Made by a program: the position numbers and the translations under genes. The notes beneath the pieces are model-generated. The model had not been told where the DNA came from. It searched no databases and was given only the letters and a program-made list of their open reading frames with translations. A DNA stretch of 64,000 nt from NCBI GenBank assembly GCA_017435365.1, contig JAFSFD010000035.1, positions 1 to 64,000 on the forward strand. Reading direction: 5' to 3'. This DNA comes from Akkermansia sp. (GTDB lineage: Bacteria; Verrucomicrobiota; Verrucomicrobiia; Verrucomicrobiales; Akkermansiaceae). Shown here piece after piece: positions 8,149-15,424 of this stretch (the first letter of the stretch is position 1; each line of letters begins with the position of its first letter).

Positions 8149-8670
8149 ATGATAGCCTTCAAGAACAAGCGGCCCCTGCTCCAGACCGGGCACTGCGTCA
8201 TTTCCGACTACGACCGGGAATGGCTGGAGGGCGTGCTGCAGCAGGCAGCCGATTCCGCCGGGGTATCCCTGCCCTTCCGCGCAGAGATAGCCAGGGCCAT
8301 CCTGCTGTATCTGGAGGAGAAATGCCCGCTTCATGCCGTGCCGCTGGAATACCTCTTCCGGCGCATCGCGAGCATGCTGCGCCAGGCCGGGTTACCCCGC
8401 ATTGCCGACCACCTGCGCGTGCAGACCCCGCCGGTTGTCATCGACCTGCACGAAATGGCCACGCAAAGCCCCCTGCCCCTCTTCTTCTACAATGAGCTGG
8501 AGCAGCACCTGGAGCACCTGCGCCGCCTGGGCCTCACCACCTACGAATTTGCCGGTGCAGAATCATGCAGCAAGCTCCTCGGCGACCGCCAGCGAGCCTG
8601 CCCCACCCAGCGCCGCATGCTCGATGAGCTCAACGCCTTCCTTTCCTCCCGTCAACAGCTTGCCGGTTAA
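8149..8670 (+). CDS. Unknown protein cotranscribed with nrdR
   Basis: A 173-aa soluble protein without signal peptide or membrane segment. It is not recognised. The sequence is helical and Leu/Arg-rich, with a central ALPRIADHLR-like stretch (GLPRIADHLR near residue 82) and two cysteines late in the protein. The 5-base gap to nrdR suggests coupled expression, so a role in nucleotide metabolism or its control is conceivable, but nothing in the sequence proves it. Confidence 0.7.
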   Translation: MIAFKNKRPLLQTGHCVISDYDREWLEGVLQQAADSAGVSLPFRAEIARAILLYLEEKCPLHAVPLEYLFRRIASMLRQAGLPRIADHLRVQTPPVVIDLHEMATQSPLPLFFYNELEQHLEHLRRLGLTTYEFAGAESCSKLLGDRQRACPTQRRMLDELNAFLSSRQQLAG

Positions 8671-8683
8671 CAAGTTGCATAAG

Positions 8684-8724
8684 CTTGTGTAAAATTCAAG
8701 ATTGAATCCTGAATTTTACACAAG
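8684..8724. repeat. 41-bp palindrome, copy downstream of the DUF4143 ATPase
   Basis: CTTGTGTAAAATTCA, 11-nt loop, TGAATTTTACACAAG (15-bp perfect arms). It is identical over 41 bp to 9937-9977; together they bracket the ATPase gene. It also lies 14 bp after the plus-strand gene ending at 8670. Confidence 0.9.
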
Positions 8725-8738
8725 CAATTTTATTCCAT

Positions 8739-9917
8739 TCACTCTCTGTTAATTACAGAAGTCATATCTGCAAACGAATCCACCTGTACATTGTGGTACA
8801 TTCCCAGCGTGTCGCCACCATAGACCAGGCAGGGAGGCAGAGACTCTTCCACGATTTCTGCAAAATGCTGCACGTTGCGCACCATGGCAGGAGTAAAGGT
8901 CATACCGGCTTTGATTTCGACAGGACGGGGTCGCCGATGTTCCTCCAGAATAAGGTCAATTTCAAATCCACGCGTATCGCGGAAGAAATAGAGATTGGAG
9001 CGTTTACCCGCATTAAACCTGGCCTTGAGAGCCTCAACCACAACCATGTTCTCGAAAATATGCCCCAGCAGAGGGTCGCGCCCAAGCTGTGCGGGAGTCT
9101 CAATATCGAGCAGACAGGGTATCACCCCCGGCTCAGTAAAATAAATCTTGGGAGACTTCGTGAGACGCTTGCCATAATTCTTATAGTAAGGATATAGCGT
9201 AAAAATGACATACGACGCCTCCAGCACCGATAACCACTCACCGATTGTGCTGCTGGAAACACCCACATCTGTTGCCAGAGAGGAGCAATTTACCACTTGC
9301 CCCACGCGAGTGGCAAGCAACTTCAGAAAAAGCTCAAAATGCTTCAGGCTGCGCACATTAACAATCTGCCGCACATCGCGCTCCAGATAGGTGCGCCAGT
9401 AATCCAGATAGACCTGCTGCGGGTCAAGCCCCATCTCATACACACGAGGAAGACACCCGGTAAACAGCATCTCATCCCGCCCCAGATGAATCCCGGCGTC
9501 TTTCAACTCCTGCATGGAAAGAGGCAACAAATCCACCACCCCGGTGCGCCCGGCAAGCGATTGTGTTACCGTCTCCTGCAACTCCATCTGCCGACTCCCG
9601 GTCAGAATGTACATCCCCGGCCGGTTCTCCTCATCCACAATGCCCTGCAGATAACTCAGCAGCTCCGGGGTATTCTGCACCTCATCAAAAATACAGGGAG
9701 CCTTGTGTTGCTCCAGAAAATGAGTCGGATCCTGGTAGAAATACTGCCTCGCCCGCAGATCCTCCATGCTCACATAATCGTATTCCGGATACAAATGGCG
9801 GGCCAACGTCGTTTTGCCCGATTGACGCGGCCCCGCAATCGTCACTACCGGATACATGCTCATTAACTTCTGAACATGTGCCGTAATTGCCCTGGGTATG
9901 TATCCCTGTTGCTTCAT
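8739..9917 (-). CDS. AAA_14/DUF4143 family ATPase
   Basis: A 392-aa cytoplasmic protein. The P-loop GPRQSGKTTLARHL is near residue 31 and the Walker B CIFDEVQ near 80. A DUF4143 domain follows, including a PD-(D/E)xK-like EIDLILE...VEIK segment near residues 325-345. Function of this widespread bacterial family is not established. ATG 9917 is preferred to TTG 9923 because TATAAT at 9930-9925 ends 7 bases upstream. A paralog is at 33839-35080. Both have large palindromes at their promoters. Confidence 0.85.
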   Translation of the reverse strand: MKQQGYIPRAITAHVQKLMSMYPVVTIAGPRQSGKTTLARHLYPEYDYVSMEDLRARQYFYQDPTHFLEQHKAPCIFDEVQNTPELLSYLQGIVDEENRPGMYILTGSRQMELQETVTQSLAGRTGVVDLLPLSMQELKDAGIHLGRDEMLFTGCLPRVYEMGLDPQQVYLDYWRTYLERDVRQIVNVRSLKHFELFLKLLATRVGQVVNCSSLATDVGVSSSTIGEWLSVLEASYVIFTLYPYYKNYGKRLTKSPKIYFTEPGVIPCLLDIETPAQLGRDPLLGHIFENMVVVEALKARFNAGKRSNLYFFRDTRGFEIDLILEEHRRPRPVEIKAGMTFTPAMVRNVQHFAEIVEESLPPCLVYGGDTLGMYHNVQVDSFADMTSVINRE

Positions 9918-9924
9918 GTGCAAT

Positions 9925-9952
9925 ATTATACACCGCCTTGTGTAAAATTCAA
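9925..9952 (-). promoter_or_regulatory. Promoter of the DUF4143 ATPase, overlapped by the palindrome
   Basis: TTGAAT (9952-9947), 16-nt spacer, TATAAT (9930-9925). The -35 box lies inside the 41-bp palindrome 9937-9977. Confidence 0.65.
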
Positions 9953-9977
9953 GATTGAATCCTGAATTTTACACAAG
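9937..9977. repeat. 41-bp palindrome, copy upstream of the DUF4143 ATPase
   Basis: Identical to 8684-8724. Its left arm overlaps the -35 region of the ATPase promoter, so it may also act as an operator. The similarity between copies continues a few bases past the repeat (CAA...TTCATTCTCT-like). Confidence 0.85.
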
Positions 9978-10021
9978 CAAATACAATCCGTTCATTCTCT
10001 TTCAACAACAAGAGCCCACCT

Positions 10022-10476
10022 GCTCGATAAATTGGAATTTGGCGGGCAGTGGGCGAGCGCAAGCGAGCGGCATTCAAAGCCCGTGAAACGGGCGACATAC
10101 CCATAGCGAGGCGGTGGAGCACTCCACGCGGCAGCGTGGGGTGCGGAACCCCTCGTAGGAATAAAAAAGGTAATTGGAACCCGTGAAACGGGTGACAGAC
10201 CGTCACGGCGTCTTGTCTCGGCGGAGCTTCAGCGGAGACGGAAGGGCGTAAGCCCGAAGACGGAAAACGGTTGCATATCATAGAGCTGCGCTTTCTGTCA
10301 CCCGTTTCACGGGTTCCATATTTTTTATTACCAAACGAGGGGCTTCCGTCTTCGCCCTGCGGGCTACGCCGAGACAGGTACGCCCGCTCGCTATGGATAT
10401 GTCGCCCACTTACGTGGGCTATAAATTCCGCTCGCTTGCGCTCGCCAACTGCTCGACAAATTCCAATTTATCGAGC
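10022..10476. repeat. Family-2 modular inverted repeat, second copy
   Basis: The ends are GCTCGATAAATTGGAATTTG and its inverted partner at 10451-10476. The two arms contain, in mirrored order, GGCGAGCGCAAGCGAGC-like, CCCGTGAAACGGGCGACATA and GAACCCGTGAAACGGGTGACAG modules. They are separated by about 90 bp of linker (about 10200-10290). No gene is supported here. Confidence 0.8.
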
Positions 10477-10500
10477 TCAGTATCCAGAGCGCACGAGGAT

Positions 10501-11580
10501 TCACATACCGTTCTTCTCAAACAACTTGCGCAGCAGAATCAGCAAGGGTTGAGAAGACGTCACGGAAACAGAGTCGATATCATGGGCGCCCAGATAAAGG
10601 GAGGCGGCCCCACCGGGATAATGCACGCTGTGTCTCAGCCTGCCCCCGTAGGAGAATACCTTGCGGGAAGTGACATGGCACACACGGTGCTGGGTGATGA
10701 CGCAGGCATCCTTCTCCGTGGGCACGAGAATCAACACACAAAACGCAGCAATAACCAGATAAATCGCGCCAAAGAAACAGGCAGCGGGGAGCGTCCCGGC
10801 ATCCAGCCAGCAGGCCGCGCCACCAGCCCCCAGGCCAGACAAGGCCAGAAGCAGTACCAGCAGGGTCTTGCGGATCTGGCGCGGCGATTGCAGCTGCCGG
10901 GCCGCAGCTGTTTTTCCCAGCCATTGCACCTGCTCATCGGCACGCAGCTCCTGCTGCATGCGCTCCCGCAGCCGCGGCGGCAGCATCTCCCAATCGACCG
11001 GTGCGGCAGGAGAATCAGGCAGCGGCGGCACCTGGGCAGCCAGTTCGTTGAGCAAGGCTTCCACCCGGCGGGGTTCCGGCACAAAGGCGAAGCAGGCCTC
11101 CTCAAATCCGCCCTCCTTTTCCGGCAACTGGAAAAAGAGGTGTCCGGTGCCATCGGGGCGCTGCTCCAGGTGGCGGACCATGCCGGGGAGCAGCGGGTAG
11201 GCTCTGATGCATTCGCCCGGTTGCAGAATCATGGCGCGGTGGGTCGTGAGCAGGTACACCTGCTTCCTCAGCCGCCGCCTGGCACCAGAGGTCGACATCA
11301 TCCAACCCAGCAGAGAAAACAGCAGCAGAAATATATATGCCACCAGCAGCGATACCGTCGATGTACTCCCACGCAGCCAGCCCAGGAGCACCAGGGCGCT
11401 GAATGCAGTGATGAAAGAGAACAAGGTCAGGACGAAGCCCTGTTCCAGCAGTTTTTCCAGGCAGGTAATCCAGCCCCAGCGGCACACACTCGCGCGCTCC
11501 ATGTAGCGGCATTCCTCCCCCGGCAGCAAGGTCCGGCTCAGCATCTCCTGATCCACAGGCTTTAAATCATCCACTCTCAT
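10501..11580 (-). CDS. PH-like membrane protein, two-domain member of the paralog array
   Basis: 359 aa, an internal duplication of the family unit. Repeat 1 has LLPGEECRY, two membrane segments and YLLTTHRAMIL. Repeat 2 has LRADEQVQWLGK, two membrane segments and CVITQHRVC. The pattern resembles bacterial PH-domain (bPH) membrane proteins, but exact function is unknown. It is the last gene of the array, 9 bases after the previous one. It is the most diverged member, lacking the DGSG-loop in repeat 2. Confidence 0.75.
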   Translation of the reverse strand: MRVDDLKPVDQEMLSRTLLPGEECRYMERASVCRWGWITCLEKLLEQGFVLTLFSFITAFSALVLLGWLRGSTSTVSLLVAYIFLLLFSLLGWMMSTSGARRRLRKQVYLLTTHRAMILQPGECIRAYPLLPGMVRHLEQRPDGTGHLFFQLPEKEGGFEEACFAFVPEPRRVEALLNELAAQVPPLPDSPAAPVDWEMLPPRLRERMQQELRADEQVQWLGKTAAARQLQSPRQIRKTLLVLLLALSGLGAGGAACWLDAGTLPAACFFGAIYLVIAAFCVLILVPTEKDACVITQHRVCHVTSRKVFSYGGRLRHSVHYPGGAASLYLGAHDIDSVSVTSSQPLLILLRKLFEKNGM

Positions 11581-11589
11581 CGTCTTCGG

Positions 11590-12030
11590 TCAGGGGCAGT
11601 TCAGTTTCTTCTCCGCATCGTCAATCAGGCGGGCGATGCGAAGGGCATCGGGCACATGGAGAAAGCCCTTATCTTCCGATACACGGTGGCCATAGGTGAA
11701 CTCCATGACCAGGTCGCCACGGCCGGCGGGGCGCTGCACGCGGGCGGTGATAATGCCGGGCTCCAGCGGCCAGGCATGTCGCTGCACCCCGCGCCACCAG
11801 TTCGCGCGATAGACCAGGATGCGGCGGTCAGTGAGCAGGTAGAGCGTGCGGCGCAACCGCCGCTGCTGCAAAACGGGGAACAACAGCAGAAGCGGGCACA
11901 GCACCGCCAGCAGGAAAAGCGGCAGCGTGGCACTGTTCACCACCGGCAGCTGCGGGCGGCCATGCCACAGCACCCTTTCCCCCGGCAGCAGCTCTGCCTG
12001 CAGTCGCGTCTGTTCCTGTTCTGTCATCAT
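11590..12030 (-). CDS. PH-like membrane protein, array member 7
   Basis: 146 aa, the shortest member. It keeps the family order: LLPGERVLWHGRP (residues 14-26), one or two hydrophobic segments, YLLTDRRILVY, then WPLEPGII and a GxGDLVMEF strand, ending in an amphipathic helix IARLIDDAEKKL. The start overlaps the upstream stop by 4 bases (ATGA), so translation is coupled. Function unknown; bPH-like by the LTxRR core. Confidence 0.75.
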   Translation of the reverse strand: MMTEQEQTRLQAELLPGERVLWHGRPQLPVVNSATLPLFLLAVLCPLLLLFPVLQQRRLRRTLYLLTDRRILVYRANWWRGVQRHAWPLEPGIITARVQRPAGRGDLVMEFTYGHRVSEDKGFLHVPDALRIARLIDDAEKKLNCP

Positions 12031-12542
12031 GAGTTCTGAATCAACCGGGCTACGTACTCAATATCCGGCACGGATTGCAAACCGAAAGGCACCTTACCCC
12101 ACCGGCTGCGAATCTGAGCATTGTATCCGAAAATCAAATCACCGCTGCCATCCTCCTGCACCGTATAGCGCTTCAGCAAACCGGGTTTCAGCGTCCAGCC
12201 ATCCATCTGCAAGCGGCCTGACCAACCGGGAGCCACCACCATCACGCGCTGGTTCGTGAGCAGCAGCAGGCTTCGCTTCTGCCGGTGGCACCACCGCCAC
12301 GGAGCAGATAACAACGTGAGGCTTCCAGCCCAGACGGGCAGCGAACACAGCGCCAGTTCCCAGCTACGGGGCCATGCTAAACACAGCCAGCCGATAGCTA
12401 CCGCCAATGACACCACTCCGCCCATCATAGCCATCACGGCATCCACTGTCCAGAGCTGCGGTACGGGGCGCCCCGACCAGCGGATTTCCTCGCCGGGGCG
12501 GAGCACCTGCTGCAGGTACTGCTGTTCGGGCAGCGTCATCAT
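12027..12542 (-). CDS. PH-like membrane protein, array member 6
   Basis: 171 aa. It has LRPGEEIRWSGRP (residues 14-26), two membrane segments (about 34-85), LLLTNQRVMVV, then WTLKPGLL and EDGSGDLIFGYN. The C-terminal helix VARLIQNS is short. Four-base overlaps on both sides show translational coupling. Same unknown family as its neighbours. Confidence 0.75.
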   Translation of the reverse strand: MMTLPEQQYLQQVLRPGEEIRWSGRPVPQLWTVDAVMAMMGGVVSLAVAIGWLCLAWPRSWELALCSLPVWAGSLTLLSAPWRWCHRQKRSLLLLTNQRVMVVAPGWSGRLQMDGWTLKPGLLKRYTVQEDGSGDLIFGYNAQIRSRWGKVPFGLQSVPDIEYVARLIQNS

Positions 12543-13117
12543 ACGTTTTTCCTTTCGGCTATAGCTTTTTCGAGGATTTCCTCCACCAGCCGCACATCGC
12601 GGATATCCATGAATCCGGCCTCATTCCACCCCGGGCCGCCGTCGCGGCGAGCACGCACGGCAAAGACAAGGTTGCCGCTGCCGTCCTTCGTCTGGAAATC
12701 CGAGGCAACCATATCCGGCGCCAGCGGCCAGGATTCCGTATCCACTCCGCAGACAATGGAGCGTCGGTTGGTGATGGCATAGGCCCGGCTCCGCAGCTCT
12801 TTCCGATGCAAGCACGGATAGATGATGAGCGCACCGATGGGCCCCAGCAGAAATATCATGCCAGCAAAAAACAGCCCGACCAGACTGCCGGACTCGTCCG
12901 ATGTTCCCGCCAGTGCCCCATAAATACAGCCCACACCGGCCAACCCGAACGGCAGGAAAAACAGCACACCCACCACGCGATTTCCCTTATCGGGTTCCGG
13001 ATGACGGACAATGGGGCTGCCCGCCCAGCGAAGCTGCTCGCCGGGCTGAAGAGCCCGCTGCAAGCACTCACATTGCCGGGGGCTCAGCCCGAAATCTCTG
13101 GGGTCGGGGGATTTCAT
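12539..13117 (-). CDS. PH-like membrane protein, array member 5
   Basis: 192 aa. It starts at 13117 (GGAAATAGGT before ATG), only 2 bases after the upstream stop; the much longer upstream open frame is a shadow of that gene. Features: LQPGEQLRWAGSP, two membrane segments, YAITNRRSIVC, WPLAPDMVASDFQTKDGSG, and the ending GFMDIRDVRLVEEILEKAIAE. It is very similar to member 4, including FGLSPRQ at the N-terminus, so a recent duplication. Confidence 0.8.
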   Translation of the reverse strand: MKSPDPRDFGLSPRQCECLQRALQPGEQLRWAGSPIVRHPEPDKGNRVVGVLFFLPFGLAGVGCIYGALAGTSDESGSLVGLFFAGMIFLLGPIGALIIYPCLHRKELRSRAYAITNRRSIVCGVDTESWPLAPDMVASDFQTKDGSGNLVFAVRARRDGGPGWNEAGFMDIRDVRLVEEILEKAIAERKNV

Positions 13118-13119
13118 AC

Positions 13120-13695
13120 CTATTTCCTTTCGGCTATGGCTTTTTCCAGAATCTCCTCCACCAGCCGCACATCGCGGACGTTCATGAAGCCATTCTCCAC
13201 CTTGCGGGTGACGCCGTTGGCATCTGTTTCCCAGCGCACGGAAAACACCAGGTTGCCACTGCCATCCTTGCGCTGGAAATTGCTGGCCACCATATCGCTC
13301 TGCAAGCGCCAGGAGCCCTCCCCCATCCCGCAGATGAAGGCCCGGCGGTTCGTAATAGCACACACCGTATTCCTCCGGCACCAGGCCCGGAAGAAAGGAG
13401 CCGACACCGCCGCCAGCGGAAACAGCACAAACAGGAGGGACAGGCCCAGCACCATCAGGAAGGTGAAACCGCTCACCACAATCTCCCCCGCAGCCAAAGA
13501 ATAGAGGACATAGCTGCCCAGCCCGCCGAAAACGGTCAGAACGGGAGTCAGCCCTATCACTGTCCCCCAATCGATACACCAGAATGCCACGGGTTGCCCC
13601 ACCCAGCGCAGCTGCTCGCCGGGGCGCAAATCATGCTGCACCAGCTCGCTCAGCCGGGGGCTCAGCCCGAAATCTCTGGGGTCGGAGGATTTCAC
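13120..13695 (-). CDS. PH-like membrane protein, array member 4
   Basis: 191 aa. It begins SSDPRDFGLSPRLSE, almost the same as member 5, then LRPGEQLRWVGQP, two to three membrane segments, CAITNRRAFIC, KDGSGNLVFSV, and GFMNVRDVRLVEEILEKAIAERK. The last 18 residues are practically identical to member 5. The gene start overlaps the upstream stop (ATGA). Confidence 0.8.
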   Translation of the reverse strand: MKSSDPRDFGLSPRLSELVQHDLRPGEQLRWVGQPVAFWCIDWGTVIGLTPVLTVFGGLGSYVLYSLAAGEIVVSGFTFLMVLGLSLLFVLFPLAAVSAPFFRAWCRRNTVCAITNRRAFICGMGEGSWRLQSDMVASNFQRKDGSGNLVFSVRWETDANGVTRKVENGFMNVRDVRLVEEILEKAIAERK

Positions 13696-14240
13696 TGTTT
13701 CTGAGTCAAATCGTAAAGGAACTGCTCCACACGGCGCACCTCGGGCACATTCATGAAGCCGCGTGCCACCTCGTGGGTGCCGTTCCGGGAATGGCGCACC
13801 TCATGGCCGAGAATCAGGTCACCGCTGCCGTCCTTGCGCACTGTGCAGGATTCCACCATACCCGGCTCCAGCGGCCATACGCGGCTCTTCACCGCCCCGA
13901 ACAGGCCGGGGAAAATCTCCATGGCACGGCGGTTCGTGATGACCAGCACCGTGCGTTTCTGCGTACGTTGCGTCCACCAGGGAGAGCAGAACAAGCCAAT
14001 GCCCACGCACCAGAAGGGAATGGAGAAGCAGGCGAAAATGGCGCTGCCCTGCGCCGCGTGCCAGGTCCAGAAGATAACAAAGCCCAGCCAAGGCAGAGAA
14101 AACAGGAACGTAGCCAGGCTGCCGGCGCTGAACAAGCGGGGAATGGGCTTGCCCACCCACAGCAGCTCTTCCTGCTGCATCAGGTTATTTTCCACCATCT
14201 GGCGGTCTTGCAGGCTCAGGTCAGTATCGGATAGTTTCAT
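13692..14240 (-). CDS. PH-like membrane protein, array member 3
   Basis: 182 aa. It begins KLSDTDLSLQDRQMVEN, followed by LLWVGKPIPRL, two membrane segments, LVITNRRAMEI, VWPLEPGMVE, KDGSGDLILGHE and GFMNVPEVRRVEQFL. The N-terminal signature (SDTDLSL...MVENNL) is shared with members 1 and 2, placing it in a sub-clade. Coupled to the next gene by a 4-base overlap. Confidence 0.8.
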   Translation of the reverse strand: MKLSDTDLSLQDRQMVENNLMQQEELLWVGKPIPRLFSAGSLATFLFSLPWLGFVIFWTWHAAQGSAIFACFSIPFWCVGIGLFCSPWWTQRTQKRTVLVITNRRAMEIFPGLFGAVKSRVWPLEPGMVESCTVRKDGSGDLILGHEVRHSRNGTHEVARGFMNVPEVRRVEQFLYDLTQKQ

Positions 14241-14245
14241 GGCGT

Positions 14246-14791
14246 TTATTTGGTCTGAGATTCTTCAAGCTGCATGATGAGGGATTCCACCACGGCGGCA
14301 TCCTCTGCAGAGAGGTTGAGGAAGCCCTCGGGGTCGGGCACGTTGTTGGTGCTGGAAATGGTGCTCTTGCCCAGAATCAGGCTCACCAGGTCCTTGCCGG
14401 AAACCTTGCGTTCAAGCAGCATCACCCTGGCCACCGGAAACACCATCTGGTGGTGCTTCCAGAACATGTAGCGGAACACAAGGGAACGGCGGCTCGTGAG
14501 CACATATATATGGCGCTTCTGCCAGCTGAGAGAAATCCAGGGACTGACCATCAGCAGCAGCGGCACCAGAAAGAACACCACGCGGAAGAAAATATCATTC
14601 ACCGCAGCATAGTGCATAACCGACTGCGTTAACACGAGAAACACTAAACCAAAGCCGAACAGGTACATACTGAGGCCGCTCCACAGATACGGCACAGGCT
14701 TGCCTGCCCAGAGCAGCTCCTCACCTCGCAGCATACTGTTTTCAACCATCAGGCGATCAGCGATGCTTAATTCTGTATCAGCTAATTTCAT
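14246..14791 (-). CDS. PH-like membrane protein, array member 2
   Basis: 181 aa. KLADTELSIADRLMVENS is followed by ELLWAGKPVPYLW, two membrane segments, YVLTSRRSLVF, FPVARVMLLERKVSGKD, LILGKSTIS and the ending GFLNLSAEDAAVVESLI. The DGSG loop of other members is replaced by SGKDLVS. It lies 5 bases upstream of member 3. Confidence 0.78.
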   Translation of the reverse strand: MKLADTELSIADRLMVENSMLRGEELLWAGKPVPYLWSGLSMYLFGFGLVFLVLTQSVMHYAAVNDIFFRVVFFLVPLLLMVSPWISLSWQKRHIYVLTSRRSLVFRYMFWKHHQMVFPVARVMLLERKVSGKDLVSLILGKSTISSTNNVPDPEGFLNLSAEDAAVVESLIMQLEESQTK

Positions 14792-14796
14792 AACGG

Positions 14797-15345
14797 TTAT
14801 CGGAGTTGAGTAGATTCCAGTTGACGGATAAGGGGGAGCACCCGCTCGGCATCTGCTGCCGTAATTCGCAGAAAGCCCTCGGGAACCAGCTTAAGATTGC
14901 CACCGCGTTTATTGGCAATATAGGGATTTTTGCCCAGCACCAGGTTCACCAGTCCGCCGGGAAGCTCCTCCCGGGATTTCACCATATCCGGTACCGGCAC
15001 ATAGGCCAGGGAAATGTAGCCCAGAGCGGTATACCGCAGAACCCGGGCACGCTGATTGGTAAGCGCGTAGATGGTGCGCCGCTGCATCCACTTGTTAAAC
15101 AGCGGGGCAAAGAGCATCCCGGTAAAAGGAATCAGGGCGAAAGCCATTGCCGGACTTCCCCCGCGGCAGATTCCATAGAGCAAGGCGCTCACCCAGAATG
15201 CGCCAAAAAACACGAAAAAGCCAGCGGGTGATGCCCAGGGCTCCGGGACAGGCTGGCCCACCCAGAGCAGCTGTTCATCATCGAAGAGACTTTCTTTCAA
15301 TCTCTGCCGGCAGGCGGGGGAAAGATTGGTATCACAAAGATTCAT
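14797..15345 (-). CDS. PH-like membrane protein, array member 1 (first gene)
   Basis: 182 aa from ATG 15345; upstream in-frame sequence is GC-rich intergenic DNA containing a terminator, so the longer frame is rejected. It has CDTNLSPACRQRLKES, DEQLLWVGQPVPEPW, two membrane segments, YALTNQRARVL, and LVLGKNPY...GFLRITAADAERVLPLI. A -10-like TATACT lies at 15361-15366 (minus strand), 15 bases before the ATG, so this is probably the operon start. Confidence 0.78.
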   Translation of the reverse strand: MNLCDTNLSPACRQRLKESLFDDEQLLWVGQPVPEPWASPAGFFVFFGAFWVSALLYGICRGGSPAMAFALIPFTGMLFAPLFNKWMQRRTIYALTNQRARVLRYTALGYISLAYVPVPDMVKSREELPGGLVNLVLGKNPYIANKRGGNLKLVPEGFLRITAADAERVLPLIRQLESTQLR

Positions 15346-15374
15346 AGGGGGTAAGAGGGGGTAGTATAAAAGGA

Positions 15375-15411
15375 GCGCCACCCCCGCAGGGGAAATCCAC
15401 GGGGGTGGCGC
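15375..15411 (-). terminator. Terminator of glyS
   Basis: A 12-bp GC-rich stem (GCGCCACCCCCG / CGGGGGTGGCGC) followed on the minus strand by TCCTTTTATA. It separates glyS from the PH-like array. Confidence 0.75.
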
Positions 15412-15424
15412 AGGTTGAAAGCGA

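Noticed and set aside
10271..10552. Short frames within family-2 repeats (also at 178-369 and 50318-50807)
   Set aside because: They read through hairpin modules and resemble each other only because the repeats do.
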